A stretch of DNA of 41,559 nt from Linnemannia hyalina. Lineage: Eukaryota > Mortierellomycota > Mortierellomycetes > Mortierellales > Mortierellaceae. This document shows, piece after piece, positions 1-13,129 of this stretch. The first letter of the stretch is position 1, and each line of letters opens with the position of its first letter. The position numbers and the translations under genes are program-made. The notes under the pieces are model-generated. The model was not told the origin of the DNA, made no database searches, and saw only the letters and a list, made by a program, of their open reading frames with translations. The stretch lies in the NCBI GenBank assembly GCA_019671135.1, contig JAHRHY010000042.1, positions 1-41,559 of the forward strand. Direction: 5' to 3'.

Positions 1-660
1 TGTACCTGCTAAGATGTTTAATTAAATTGCCTACTATTATAGGTTTCGCAGAAAACCAGCTATCCTAGTCAGTATTGTCTTTCACTATACCTACCATAAT
101 TCTTCGGATATTTTTGCTACAATATTCCGTTCGGACTTTTATAATCCTGATTATGGTAAAATCACCAGGCTTCGGGTCTAACTTTAGATACTAATACCGT
201 TATTTTAACGCTCGGTTTAACTACGTATTTACTCGCATCTAATGTTAACTTGGTGACCCATTATGCAAAAGGTACGTTTTTTTTTCAAACTGCTTATAAA
301 ATAACTATTTTTATTTGTTCCCTCACGGTACTCTATTCTATAGCTCATGTATTATATTTAGTCTTTGAGGAAGGTTCCCCATAGTATTCAAACTGTTTAG
401 ATACCATTTTACTTTTTAGACTTCTCCACTTTCGCTCACACTATTCATGGAATCTCTTTTGATTTCTTTTCCTAAAGTTACTAAGATATTTCAATTCACT
501 TTGTTTATTATTAAATTTCTCTTAGAGTTTATATTATTATAATTAATTATATTAATAATGATTTCTCTTTAATACATAGCTAAAACTCCATAACTATTTC
601 TTTGTATACTTATTTTTATACATTTAAATTATATATATCTAGTTATATTGCTTATTACTA
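1..660 (-). rRNA. rnl: rnl, 5' part (truncated by window start)
   Basis: Minus-strand copy of the 5' region of the mitochondrial large-subunit rRNA, matching 32340-33006 in the right arm. It stops at base 1, where the fold-back ends. The 5' boundary near 660 is approximate and was placed just beyond trnP. Confidence 0.85.
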
Positions 661-680
661 ATGCTTCTAAGTTTTTTTTA

Positions 681-752
681 TCGGGTTACTAAGATTCGAA
701 CTTAGGGTATCTTTCTCCCAAAGAAAGCGCTTTACCACTCAGCCATAATCCG
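681..752 (-). tRNA. trnP: tRNA-Pro (TGG)
   Basis: Cloverleaf with anticodon loop TTTGGGA inside a CTTTC/GAAAG stem. It is the left-arm copy of 32254-32325 and the last tRNA before rnl in the V-I-S-W-P block. Confidence 0.9.
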
Positions 753-783
753 TAAATACTAGTTTTATAAAATTATATTAATT

Positions 784-855
784 CAAGAGTACTTGGATTT
801 GAACCAAGAAATTGAAGGTTGAAGCTTCCTATTTTGCCTATTAAATTATGCTCTT
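784..855 (-). tRNA. trnW: tRNA-Trp (TCA)
   Basis: Anticodon loop CTTCAAC gives anticodon TCA, which reads both UGA and UGG as tryptophan. This agrees with the in-frame TGA codons in the genes here. Left-arm copy of 32151-32222. Confidence 0.9.
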
Positions 856-860
856 ATAAA

Positions 861-946
861 CAGAGAATATCCGATTTGAACGGATGCAGTTTATACAACT
901 TAATAAAACTCAAACTTACCGCCTTAAACCACTCAGCCAATTCTCT
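861..946 (-). tRNA. trnS: tRNA-Ser (TGA)
   Basis: Class II cloverleaf with an extra variable arm, anticodon loop TTTGAGT and acceptor AGAGAAT/ATTCTCT. Left-arm copy of 32060-32145. Confidence 0.88.
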
Positions 947-960
947 ATGAGTTTTCATTT

Positions 961-1031
961 TAATTCTTTTAAGATTTGAACTTAAATTTCATTCTTATCA
1001 AAAATGCACTTTACCATTAAGTTAAAGAATC
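961..1031 (-). tRNA. trnI: tRNA-Ile (GAT)
   Basis: Anticodon loop TTGATAA in a CATTT/GAATG stem, T-arm TTAAG/CTTAA. Left-arm copy of 31975-32045. Confidence 0.88.
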
Positions 1032-1033
1032 CC

Positions 1034-1105
1034 TAAGGAGTAAAGGATTTGAACCTTTAACAAACTGTGTGTAAAACAGACATTCTACCGTTGAATTAAC
1101 TCCTC
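1034..1105 (-). tRNA. trnV: tRNA-Val (TAC)
   Basis: Anticodon loop TTTACAC and acceptor GAGGAGT/ACTCCTT. Its 5' end overlaps the 3' end of the nad6 frame on the same strand, as in the right arm (31901-31972). Confidence 0.88.
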
Positions 1106-1755
1106 TGCAACTTTTTTGTTATCTATAGTTATCACTATAGCACCTACCATTGCTAGTAGTAAAATAAAACTGGCCATAAATAGTCATATATTATAACTTG
1201 TATATATATATTACCTATAGCAGAGATGTGACTTGTTTCATTTATATTACCATCCCATGAATTACTTGAAACAAACCTTGATGCATTATTATAATCTAAA
1301 TCTATAAATTGTTTATTATTTAAAATTTGAATATATACTATTATTTATTCGGTTAGTATAATTATTTAAAATTGCAATAGAATAAGGTAGTACCTCAAAA
1401 ACTACAAAATTAATTAACAATACAATAAATAAAGCTAAAGGTATACTGTTAGAATTATTACTTTGTAATTCACTACTACGAATATTAATTAACATCAAGA
1501 TAAATAAAAATAATATAGACACTGCACCCTATATATACTATCCAGTAAGAAAACCCTATAAAGGTTATAAACCACAGAAAATAAGATAAACAGCTATAAA
1601 TCCAACAATGCAATTAAACAGATTAAAGATTGTATTGGATTTTTGGTAGTAATAACAGCTATACCTGCCCCTAAAGCTAATAAACTTAATCCATCTAAAG
1701 ATTTTACATCAAACCCATTACTAATAGATTCTAGTACGGTAAATAATTCGTTCAT
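1085..1755 (-). pseudogene. nad6: nad6, frameshifted left-arm copy
   Basis: Second copy of NADH dehydrogenase subunit 6, whose intact version is at 31253-31921. Compared with that copy it has an extra A near 1320, an extra C and an inserted TA in the 1525-1575 stretch, and a missing base near 1605. Only a 68-residue piece remains open. Since nad6 is essential to complex I, these look like sequencing slips rather than a decayed gene. Confidence 0.9.
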
Positions 1756-1839
1756 TCCGTTATTTTTTTTTCAAAGTTAATTATTGTTTTTTTTTTATTT
1801 ATTAAATTTTGTAGTGCAAGACTAAAGCAAGAATACGTT

Positions 1840-1920
1840 CGGAAAAAAGGTGATTTGAACACCTAAGTGTATTAACACAATACATAGCAAGTATCTTACC
1901 TTACCAATGGAGATTTTTCC
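1840..1920 (-). tRNA. trnS: tRNA-Ser (GCT)
   Basis: Anticodon loop TTGCTAT in a GATAC/GTATT stem, long variable arm, acceptor GGAAAAA. Left-arm copy of 31088-31168. Confidence 0.9.
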
Positions 1921-1926
1921 TAGGTA

Positions 1927-2002
1927 AAAGTCTCTAAGATGAACTCGAACATCTATCATAGTATTAACAGTACTATGCTCTACCGTTGAGCTATAGAAAC
2001 TT
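1927..2002 (-). tRNA. trnN: tRNA-Asn (GTT)
   Basis: Anticodon loop CTGTTAA in an ATAGTA/TACTAT stem. Left-arm copy of 31007-31081, with one extra base in the T-loop compared with the right arm. Confidence 0.88.
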
Positions 2003-2101
2003 AAAGACATAATCTCTTATGCCTTTTAACTATCAACTATTAAGTATTTTCCAAAAGTTTCCTTTAGTAATTTAGAGAAAAAAGGTAGTTTAATAGATTA
2101 G

Positions 2102-2330
2102 TTAGTTTCTTATCCAAGATGTCTACGATATTTTTCTACTCCTATTGAGACATGAGATTCTATTTGTATAGGACCATATTCAAATGCTTTTTTAGCTAGA
2201 AGAATTTGCTTATTTAAATCTTGAAGATTTTTCATTCCTTCTTTATATAAAGATATGCCATTTTTTAGTATTATCTTCCTCCTTTGATATACTTAAAAAT
2301 ACATTATTATATAATTTTTGTTGAATTAAT
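2102..2330 (-). pseudogene. Small unknown frame between cox3 and trnN (left copy)
   Basis: Minus-strand mirror of the open frame at 30677-30907. Here one extra base near 2260 interrupts the frame, so only its C-terminal part, ending in the residues RRHLWIRN, is readable. See the right-arm entry for the description. Confidence 0.5.
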
Positions 2331-2429
2331 TTTTATTTAATCTTAATAGTTTCTTTGTCAAACTAATTTATGTATACTCTCTATGGAAAATATCCTCAAG
2401 TACATAAACAACGCCTGAGTTATACATAG

Positions 2430-2606
2430 CATGGATACTTTCATCTAGTATGTAATACAGAAATAAGCGGAATAACTATATTTTTAATATTCTTTACAGT
2501 AGGTTGAGTTATGTTTTTGGTTTTATCAATTCCTTTAAATCTATTCTTTTTGTTTTTTGTTAGAATCTATACAATTATATGAATACAGGGGAGGCTAACT
2601 AGATAG
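2430..2606 (+). pseudogene. Cox2 first-membrane-segment-like remnant (left copy)
   Basis: A plus-strand frame that encodes IFFTVGWVMF, close to ILFTVGWIMF in the first membrane helix of this genome's own Cox2. The DNA match is about 29 of 32 bases around 2480-2515. It has no ATG start of normal length and lacks the copper-binding part. It runs opposite to cox3 and mirrors 30403-30579. Confidence 0.45.
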
Positions 2607-3412
2607 TTAAGAACCTCAGTAATACATAGATATGTATAAAAATAGTCATACGACATCCACGAAATGTCAGTATAAAATTCCGGCTTCGTAACCTAAATGG
2701 TGATGATCTGTTAAATGATATGCATATATTCTTCATAAAGCAACACCTAAAAGATTGTACCTATTATAACATGGAATCCGTGAAAACCTGTACCAAAGAA
2801 GAACATGCTCAAATACACCATCACTATTGTGAAAGAAGATACATTATATTCTATTCCTTGGAATACTGTAAATATCATTGCAAGTACTACTGTAAAAATA
2901 GATCCATATAAAGCACCTTTTCTTTCACCTTTAATTAAAGAATGGTGAGCATAAGTTATAGTAGCTCCACTTGATAATAGTATTACAGTATTTAATAAGG
3001 TAATTCAAAAGGATTAACAGGTTCTATACCCATTGGTGGTCATTGACTACCTAATTCTACTGTAGGTGTTAAAGCACTGTGGAAAAAGGCTCAGAAGATA
3101 GCTAAAAGAACATAACTTCAGATATTATAAATAATATCACACCCATGTTTAATCCTTTTTGTACAGCTAAAGTATGATTACCAAGGTATGTACCTTCAGC
3201 TATTATATCCTTAAATCATAATGACATAGATTGAAATAACTAAAAATAAGCTGATATAAAAAAAATATATAGCTATTTGAGAATAAATGCATAGCAAAAA
3301 CTGCATTTATTGTTAACCCTAGTAAAGATATACTAGTATATAAGGGTCAGGGACTAGGTGACACCAGGTGAAATGGATGGTCTTGAAAATGACTTCTATC
3401 TAGATATGTCAT
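2607..3412 (-). pseudogene. cox3: cox3, frameshifted left-arm copy
   Basis: Second copy of cytochrome oxidase subunit 3, intact at 29593-30402. Single-base losses in A or T runs near 2750 and 3000, an extra T near 3225 and an extra A in the run near 3260 break the frame. Stop and start codons match those of the good copy. These are best read as indel errors. Confidence 0.92.
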
Positions 3413-3525
3413 ATATGAGTATTTATTTATTATTTTTGTCTAAAATCATTTTTACAATCATAAATTGTATTTCTAAAAGGTAAAAACCCCCTAGAGTAAG
3501 GACTTGTAAACAAATCCTTAGTGTT

Positions 3526-3599
3526 CGAACTAGACCAGATTCGAACCGATATCTCTTTCCGTGACAAGGAAATTCTCTACCAAATTGAGTTACTAGTTC
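3526..3599 (-). tRNA. trnD: tRNA-Asp (GTC)
   Basis: Anticodon loop TTGTCAC in a TTTCC/GGAAA stem, acceptor GAACTAG/CTAGTTC. Left-arm copy of 29407-29480. Confidence 0.92.
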
Positions 3600-3683
3600 T
3601 AGGAGACAAGAGATTCGAACTCTTAAAAGCTTTAGCTATTGAGTTTACAGCTCAACCCTTCTTACCTATAAAGGAACCCTCCT
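3600..3683 (-). tRNA. trnY: tRNA-Tyr (GTA)
   Basis: Anticodon loop CTGTAAA in a TTGAG/CTCAA stem with a long variable arm. Directly abuts trnD. Left-arm copy of 29323-29406. Confidence 0.9.
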
Positions 3684-3721
3684 TCACAATAATCCTTCTA
3701 GGTTTATATTAGTTAAATTTT

Positions 3722-5175
3722 ATGATTCCCGTGCAACTTCCACTACACGAACCGTATTTCGACTTTACACTAATTAGAACCACGCATACGAAGATTTTTA
3801 CTAAAAGAAAACAAACTACTTATAGTTTTTACAATATAGTAAAAAAGCAAACTTATTGCGCACGTTCCTTTCAGCATGTGACGAGTGGTTAGTACCAATC
3901 CAAAGGTATATTCACCGTGTCATGGTGATTCACGATTACTAGTAATTACTTATTCATATAGTCGAATTCCAGACTACAATCCTTTTTATATCCTATTTTT
4001 TGAGATTAGCTAGAATTCACATTTTTGCTTCTCTTTGTTTAGGTATATGTGGCACGTCTATAGCCCACAATATCAAGGCCATGATGACTTGTCTTAGTCC
4101 CTCCTATTTCGCCAAGTATTTTGGAAAAATAAACTTTATCGTAAAAAAAAAATAAAGTATGGGATTTCGTTAATTTTATGGAAACCATAGTTTCACAACA
4201 TTAACTGAAAACAGCCGTGCAACTCCTGTAATATATTTATTATTCAAATTGTGGTAAGGTTTTTCGTGGATCATCGAATTAAACAACATACTTCACTACT
4301 GGGGTTAGAAACGGTCTAGTGATTTCAGTTCCTGCGTTTGCCACATTACTCTTGAGGTGAAATGCTTACACTTTCATTTATAGTTTGAATAATTTATTCA
4401 ACCCATGGCATTCATAATTTACTGCAAAGACTACTTGGGTATCTAATCCTTTTTGTTATCTATGCCTTCGTCCCTCAACGTCAGTTTTTACATAAAGGGC
4501 TGCCTGCGCCTTTACCGAGTCCCTTTGGTATCACGAAATTTTATCTTTCCTCCTCAAGTACTGCCCCCTTACATAGAAAACTCTAGTCTTATATTAACAT
4601 TTTTACAAGATATATCGACCGTTTAGGTACCCTTTAAACCTAATTAAGATGAATAACACTAGTCTCTTACGTATTACCGCGACTGCTGGCACGCAATTAG
4701 TCAAGACGGTATATATATACTGTCATTATCAGTATATAAACAAAGCTTCATTCAAAATTAATAGAACTTTTATATTCTCGTGTTAAAAAACACATATAAA
4801 AGCTTATCACTTCTCCAAGTTGCCAGTTCAGCCGTTAGGCCATTGACCAATATTCCTCACTGCTGTACTAATATGCATTGGGATTTTTTCAGACCCAATG
4901 TGGTCGATCAACCTTTCAGTTTCGACTACGAGAGTTGTAGGCTAGTTAAGCCATCACCTTAACTACTACCTGTCTCGGAAATATTCATTGTCCTCTTAAA
5001 GCGGAGATAATTATCTCCTTTTTAATAAAGAATTTAGCTTTACTTTAAGGTCGGCGGAGAATATATTTATACTCACCTGTACACCACTTTTTAACTTAGA
5101 AAAATTAAAACGTTCGATTAGCATGTGTCAAGCACTTGGACAGCATTCAATCAGAGCCATCACCAAACTCAATTT
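3722..5175 (-). rRNA. rns: rns, small-subunit rRNA (left copy)
   Basis: Minus-strand copy of the mitochondrial small-subunit rRNA, mirroring 27836-29283. Conserved 16S-like blocks are present in reverse complement, including the 530-loop, the TTAGATACCC block and the 3' block with ACGGTTCG. A few single-base differences from the right arm occur, for example in the 4335 region. Ends are approximate. Confidence 0.9.
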
Positions 5176-5482
5176 ATAAAATATTTATTCATAACCGAAA
5201 GGTTACTAATATAATAAATATTACTATTTCATCTACGCAAGTAATAATAGAGGTTAATAAACTATTTATTGTTATATTCACTTTATAATAAATGTTCAAA
5301 GTAAAAATAGTCTGTACGCTTATTTTATGTATTTACTATAATTAATTATATTATTTAATTTCTCTTTTTATTTTTTCTTTATTTTTAATGTTTTATATAA
5401 ATGTACTTTATAGTTGTTATAATTTTCCATAACCCCTATTATACATTTCTTTTTCTTAAATTAAGTATTTGATTATTTAAAA
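5176..5482. other. AT-rich spacer between rns and atp6 (left copy)
   Basis: About 300 bases of A/T runs between the rns 5' end and the atp6 stop. I see no tRNA, no open frame and no strong hairpin. It mirrors 27525-27835. Confidence 0.7.
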
Positions 5483-6274
5483 TTAATGTAAATCTAACCC
5501 GTCTTTTATATAAGAAGATGATAATACAACAAAAACTTGTGCTTGGATAAAAGCTATAGCTAATTCTAAACCAGAAAAAGCTATAATAAATAATAAAGGT
5601 ATTAATCCTAATATGAAGAATATAATTCCTGAATTCATAATATTATAAACAAATCCACTTAATATACTTAATAACATATGACCAGCTGTAATGTTAGCTG
5701 CTAATCTTAGTCCTAAAGAAACATTTCTAGCTAAGTATGATATTAGTTCTATAGTTACTAATAATGGTAATAAAGCTAAAGGACAACCTGCTGGAACAAA
5801 TAAAGAAAAAAATTTTAAACCATGTCTTTGGAATCCTAAAATAGTAGCACCTAAAACTATAGTGAAACTTAAAGCAAATGTAAGAGCAAAATGACCTGTA
5901 GAAGCAAAACTATATGGAATCATACCAATTAAATTATTTATTAAAATGAATATGAATAAAGTATATATAAAAGGAAAATAAATTTGTCCATTTCTAGGGT
6001 TAATTTGATTTGTTACAATATTATGTATTGTAACATATAAAGATTCTTGAGCTATTGATCAGTTGTTACTTACTAATTTGTTATAATTAGTAGCTGTTAT
6101 AGACATTATTAATATGATTAAAGATCCTACTGTTAAATAAAATCCTATGTTTGTTAAAGATAAATGTAAACTACCACCTAAAATTTCTAAACTTAAAATG
6201 TTTCTTATTTCAAATTGATCTAAAGGACTAGTAATTTCATTAAATAAAAATAAATTATTTGAAGATAATTGCAT
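5483..6274 (-). CDS. atp6: ATP synthase subunit a (Atp6)
   Basis: Membrane subunit a of F1Fo ATP synthase, which forms the proton path next to the c-ring (Atp9). The frame is 263 residues, normal for fungi, with one in-frame TGA read as Trp at residue 72. The conserved SLGLRLAANITAGH block holds the essential arginine at about residue 190, followed by two hydrophobic helices. It is identical in length to the right-arm copy (26733-27524) and lies just downstream of atp8. Confidence 0.96.
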
Positions 6275-6386
6275 TAACTTAAATAAAAGTTAATTGTTAT
6301 ATATAATCTTGATAAGCTAATTGTGGACATTTAAGTCAAGGTGGAGCTGTAGCAAGCTGAGTTATTTATAATATATAAACTATTAA

Positions 6387-6533
6387 TTATATTTTGTCTA
6401 TAAACATACGAGATACGAATAAACGTACTATTCTAGGTAAAATATATTTAGATAATATATATAATATAAATACTATTAATGAAAAAGCAAAAACAATTTC
6501 ATTCATATAATAAAATGGTACTAATTGTGGCAT
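6387..6533 (-). CDS. atp8: ATP synthase subunit 8
   Basis: 48-residue membrane subunit of the ATP synthase stator. It begins with MPQLVPFYYMNE, the fungal Atp8 signature, followed by one hydrophobic helix and a basic C-terminus (RIVRLFVSR). It is intact here and in the right arm (26474-26620). Confidence 0.95.
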   Translation of the reverse strand: MPQLVPFYYMNEIVFAFSLIVFILYILSKYILPRIVRLFVSRMFIDKI

Positions 6534-6639
6534 ATTTATTTTATATTAAAAAGTTGATTAATACGTTTAACCGTAACAGGTAAAAAAAAAAATTATATAT
6601 CTAGGTTATAATTAATATATAAGCAGAAAAATATATTAA

Positions 6640-7749
6640 TTAAAATAAACTAATATTTATAAAGAATATTCCAAAGGCGTATAATATACAAGGAATTAAG
6701 AATATAAACGCAAATAATATAGGTATTAATACAGTTCAACAGAAAGACATTAATTGGTCAAAACGAATTCTTGGAAATGAAGCTCTAACTCAAATAAATA
6801 TAAATACCATTATTCCACTTTTAACCCCTAAGCTTATACCTGAAAATAATCCATCCATAGTAGGGTGAATTAATGAATTTCTGATATTTAAATAATCTAA
6901 AGATAATATCCAGTCAATGTCAAATATATAAGCATAAATATAATTTACTTTATCAAATAAAAATATAAGATCAAAATCTACTAAATACCCACCTAAAAAC
7001 AGAATACTTGTAAAGATACACATTATTACAATACTAGAGTATTCAGCTAAGAAAAAGAAAACAAAAATAACAGCTGCGTGTTCAGTCATAAATCCACTAA
7101 CTAACTCCGATTCAGCTTCAGCTAAATCAAATGGAGCTCTGTTAGTTTCTGCTACAGAACCTATAAAAAATATTATTAATATACATAATAAAGGAAAGGC
7201 TAATCATGTTATTTTTTGAAATTGAACATTTATATTTAAATTTAAACTATTAGTTATCATTATTACAATTAGTAAAACAGAACTTAATACTAATTCATAA
7301 CTTATAAGTTGAGCTGTACTTCTTAAAGAACCTAAGAAAGCATATTTACTATTAGCACTTCATCCTGCAAGTAGTATACCGTAAGTAGCTAAACCAGATA
7401 CAGCTAACATAAAGAATATACCTAATTCCATATCACTTATAGATAATCCGGGCCCGTAAGGAATAACCGCGAAACCTAATAAAGCAAACATTAATGTTAT
7501 TATAGGACCTAAGAAAAATAAGATTACATTAGCTTGAGTTGGGGCTACATATTCTTTTAATATTAATTTAAGAGCATCCGCAAAAGCTTGTAATAAACCA
7601 TAATATCCTACTGCATTAGGACCTAATCTTCTTTGCATACTTGCCATTGTTTTTCTTTCCGCTACAGTTACATAGGCAACACCTAATAAAGCAGGTAATA
7701 TTAAAATTATATTTTCTAAAATAGAAATTAAAGTTATATTAAATCTCAT
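6640..7749 (-). CDS. nad1: NADH dehydrogenase subunit 1 (intact copy)
   Basis: Core membrane subunit of complex I, at the junction with the ubiquinone-binding arm. The frame has 369 codons plus stop with ATG at 7747-7749 and several TGA=Trp codons. The conserved [16 protein letters not shown] block lies at residues 30-45, and the quinone-site loop [20 protein letters not shown] at about 200-219. Multiple hydrophobic helices cover the rest. One Trp uses TGG (IDWILS). The right-arm copy at 25246-26367 is frameshifted, so this is the version to use. It lies upstream of atp8 and downstream of trnR(tct). Confidence 0.96.
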
Positions 7750-7967
7750 TTTTTTTTTGTAATTTTTATTAAGATTCTAAATCATTTAAATTAATAGTAT
7801 TTATCCTTGCTTATTTATGCAATTAATTCAATATTTTACTTAATAACATATATTTATTAATTTATATGTGAGTTTACTAAACTAAATTTAAATCATAAAG
7901 AAGAAATAATAACCGAAAATTATTTTTTATTTAATTAAAGATTATTAATTATTTTTTATTTACTTAA

Positions 7968-8036
7968 ACCTCATTCCAGAATCGAACTAGAATACAAATA
8001 TTAGAAGTATTTTGCTTTACCATTAAGCCAATGAGA
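7968..8036 (-). tRNA. trnR: tRNA-Arg (TCT)
   Basis: Anticodon loop CTTCTAA in an AAATA/TATTT stem, T-arm TCTAG/CTGGA. It sits between cox1 and nad1. The right-arm copy (24958-25027) has one extra T. Confidence 0.9.
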
Positions 8037-8145
8037 TTTTTACCCATTTTTGTCCAACATATAAAATAAGAATTCTTAAATTACTGTAAATAAAAATGAG
8101 TAATATTTTTTATTTAATTTTAATTATATAAATAGACATATTGTC

Positions 8146-9738
<1,593 letters not shown>

Positions 9739-9881
9739 TTCAGACTTTAATAGGTTATTTTCTTTAATTTGACTAACCAAAAAAAGAAAAATAACTATCA
9801 ATAAAAATCAGTATAATTTATAATCGTAATATATTTTTGTACTATTACAAAAAATTGAGTTAATTATGGTTAGGGATATAA

Positions 9882-10586
9882 TTAGTCATCTTCACCACCA
9901 ATCTCAGGTCCAGATTCCTCCATTATACCCACAGCTAAATCCATAGGACTTTCTAAGTCTGCTGTTAAATTTTCCATAACTTCTTTTTTTTTGCGATCTA
10001 GATTTATGTATTTCGTCGTTTAAAAGTGATTTTCTCTTATCGATATAATCTTGTAAAGTTGGATCCTTCTTATCAATTAAATTGAAAATAGGATCTATAG
10101 CTTGAGAATTTTCGGTCATTATTTCTTTTAACTTAAGATTTGTCTTAAGATCACCATTAAGAAGTTCCTCTAACTCCATTCAGTTCTGATCACGTTTTTT
10201 TTCTAGGGCTTCTAATTTTTCGTTATATTTTCGATAGCTTCCCTGTGTCTTTTTTGTGAAAATTCAGGTCTACCAGCAGTACCTTGAGCACTATCTAGAA
10301 AATTCTCTATTTTTTCCTGAGTTTTCCATATACCGAGAACTTGGTCCCTAAGATTATTTAATTTAGGGAATCCAAAATCGTCATTTATTCACTTTTCCTT
10401 AAAAAATTTTTCATCTTTGCGGAAAGAAGCTAAGAATTTTTGGTGATCTGAAAAGTTGAAGTTACTTAATTTATCGAGTCTGTCTCCGGATATTCCAGGA
10501 GGCCTATTAGAACTCGAATAAAGTCTTATACCTATTGTATAACAAAGGTAATTGTTGTTAGTTATTTTAATAACTAAGTATCTCAT
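9882..10586 (-). CDS. orf234, unknown hydrophilic protein (left copy with two slips)
   Basis: Mirror of 22391-23095. Total length is the same (705 bases), but one A is missing in the run near 10231 and one T is added in the T run near 9985-9993, so the middle is read in the wrong frame. The N-terminal 65 codons are identical to the right copy. See the right-arm entry for the protein description. Confidence 0.7.
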
Positions 10587-11241
10587 GTTGTAATTTAAAA
10601 ATTTTATAGTAGCGAAGCCTTTTTAATTAGGTACCTCTCATTAATACCAATCCTGGGTTTTAAGAAAATATTATACGAAGGATGCTAACCATTTTCTAAT
10701 ATCCAAGATCCTCACGGGACCTTCTTCCCTAAAACAGATTGTTTTGTACTAAAGTAATTAATAAGAGCCAAGTTTAGTTACTGCAGGACTGGTAGGTGCC
10801 TTATAAGTAAATATGGGTCTCATATTCTTAGTTTAATCCTAGAAATCGCTAAAAATTTTTCTTACCAAAATTCAAATATTTATATCAAATTTATCTAAGG
10901 TATTTTATTATAAATTAATATATATATATTGTTTGCTTGTTATTTGTTCTAATTTTATTCAAATCTAGAATATTTTTAGTTATAAATTTTTGTATGTTCT
11001 TATAAAAAAAATAAACAAATATGTCTATGTCTATATTTTTTTCTAATATAGGTGTTGTTTTTATTTAATCTTTTTTTAGAACTTCTACTTCTTCACCTTA
11101 TAAATAAGGAAACTTAATTAAGACAAAGAATAATAAAGTAAATTTGTTTTATTTTATCTTAAAAGAAGTAATTAAATACAATGTAATAAAATTTAGTCCT
11201 TACCTTAATTATATAAATAAAGTTTTAATTCTATAATTAAT
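10587..11241. other. Non-coding leader region between trnC and orf234 (left copy)
   Basis: About 650 bases mirroring 21737-22390. I see no tRNA or convincing frame. It contains a relatively GC-rich patch around 10690-10800 with inverted repeats; see the right-arm entry. Confidence 0.6.
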
Positions 11242-11315
11242 AGAGCTATGGAGGAATCGAACCCCTATACTTAAGATTTGCAATCAAAGTGTATAACCAT
11301 ATACAAACATAACCC
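11242..11315 (-). tRNA. trnC: tRNA-Cys (GCA)
   Basis: Anticodon loop TTGCAAA and acceptor GGGTTAT/ATAGCTC with G-U pairs. Follows cob, as usual in Pezizomycotina. Left-arm copy of 21663-21736. Confidence 0.9.
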
Positions 11316-11545
11316 TTAACCTTATTTACCATAAAAATTTGATTTGTTACAAATACTTCTATGAAAAACAAAGTTAATTATTAGTATAATTACCTATATT
11401 ATGTATAAATTAGCATTATATGAAATAGACAATTTATTGAAGAATAATGAATTTAACTCAATGGTAAGTTCTATTATCTCGTTATAAATTACATAAAATA
11501 AAGAAACAAAAAAATTTTATTTCTTAGACTACTTTATTTTCAATT

Positions 11546-12707
11546 TTACTTATTTACACGTGCTATATCTACCAATGTATTTTCAATGATACTAGCTAAA
11601 GGTATAAATACTAAGAAAGTTAGGAAATATATAACAGTAGCTATTTGTCCTAATTCTATATAAGGTGTTTCTACATGTTTGGCACCTAATACCATTAATA
11701 TTAAGAAATCAGTTACAAAGAAAAAGAATACAAATTTAGTTATTAATCTAAACTGTAAACCTTTAGTGTTTCCTAAATCTGTTATAGGTAATATTGTAAG
11801 AATTATTAATGCACTAAACATAGCGATAACACCTAAAAGTTTATTAGGTATAGATCTTAAAATAGCATAGAAAGGTAAAAGATATCATTCTGGTACTATA
11901 GCAGGTGGTGTTTGCATAGGATTACCCATTATATAGTTATCACTATCACCTAAGACATTTGGCATAAAGAATACAAATATACTTAAACCTAAAATAAAAA
12001 TAAATATAGTAATTAAATCTTTAAATAAGTAATAAGGTGCAAAAGGAATTCTATCATAATAACCTGGTACTCCCAAAGGATTACTAGATCCTACTGTTTC
12101 TCCTAATGTAATTAAATGCATTAAAACTAATGCAGCTAGTACGAAAGGTAAAACAAAATGTAAAGCAAAGAATCTATTTAATGTTGCATTATTTACTGAG
12201 AAACCTCCTCATATAAATTCAACTATATCTTGTCCTATTCATGGTATGGCACTAATTAAATTAGTAATAACAGTAGCTCCTCATAAAGACATTTGTCCAT
12301 AAGGTAAAACATAACCTAGGAAACCTATACCCATCATTAGTATTAAAATGATAGTACCTATAACTCATGTTAATGTTCTTGGGGCTCTATATGATCCATA
12401 ATATAAACCTCTTCCTATATGTAAGTATACTAAGAAGAAAAAAGCAGATGCTGTATTACTATGTAAGTAACGTATTAATCATCCATTGTTTACATCACGC
12501 ATGATATGTTCTATAGAGTTAAAAGCTTCTAATACATTAGGGTTATAGTGCATGGCTAAAGTCACACCTGTAACTATTTGAATACCTAAACATATAGCTA
12601 ATAAAGAACCAAAAATTTCATAAATAACTTATGTTACTAGGTTGAGAGTGATCTATTAAATATGAATTTAATAATTTCAATAAAGGATGACTTTTTAATA
12701 ATCTCAT
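11546..12707 (-). CDS. cob: Cytochrome b (left copy, one-base frameshift)
   Basis: Heme-bearing core subunit of complex III. The sequence equals the intact right-arm gene (20273-21433) except for one extra A in the A run at 12611-12615, which shifts the frame after about residue 31 (NFGSLLA). The gene is therefore 1162 instead of 1161 bases. Everything downstream, including the PEWY quinol-site motif, is clean. The extra base is most likely a homopolymer error. Confidence 0.95.
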
Positions 12708-12814
12708 TTAATTTAGTTTTATTCTTTTTTATTTTCATATTTATGTTCTATATCAATATATTTTGACATAATTATTTTTTATTTATTTTACTGCTACATT
12801 TAGCATATTTATTT

Positions 12815-13129
12815 TTAATTTTTTAATGACAGATGTGTAGTTAAATAAATTTTATCTAGGAGGAATACCTCTACTATAATCTCATTTTCCATTTCTGTCA
12901 GTTCTGCATTGGGTCGTTTGGCTTTTCAACCTTTCTTAGCCATAAGTACAGTAACCATAACTATTAATAAAAAAATTGTAGGTATAATAAAAAAACTAGA
13001 TTCAGGTAAAACCATATTTTCTAATGCAGGTAAAGCAAATACGATAAATGCATTATCAGAAGACTGTAGAAAAGTACTTTCATTCAGTTTATTATGTTTA
13101 TTATTTAACTTTTCACGATTTATCTTGTT
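12815..13129 (-). CDS. Small unknown membrane orf between nad5 and cob
   Basis: Open frame of 104 codons plus stop, or 66 codons from its first ATG at 13013-13015, overlapping the 3' end of nad5 by about 29 bases if read from the upstream stop. From the ATG it begins MVLPESSFFIIP, has one hydrophobic helix (residues about 8-26), then a positively charged AKKGWKAKR stretch (TGA=Trp) and an acidic ELTEMENE stretch. I do not recognise it. A single-span protein with the positive side after the helix is plausible. It could also be chance open frame in a spacer. The right-arm copy differs by a two-base loss. Confidence 0.45.

Noticed and set aside
1822..2010. 62-codon minus-strand frame
   Set aside because: Covers trnS(gct) and trnN; not a gene.
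3521..3712. 63-codon frame rich in polar residues (mirror 29294-29485)
   Set aside because: Covers trnD and trnY on the opposite strand, so it is tRNA sequence.
4780..4962. 60-codon plus-strand frame and its mirror at 28045-28227
   Set aside because: Lies antisense within the small-subunit rRNA; open by chance.
5691..5894. 67-codon frame antisense to atp6 (mirror 27113-27316)
   Set aside because: Shadow of the atp6 coding strand with no independent features.
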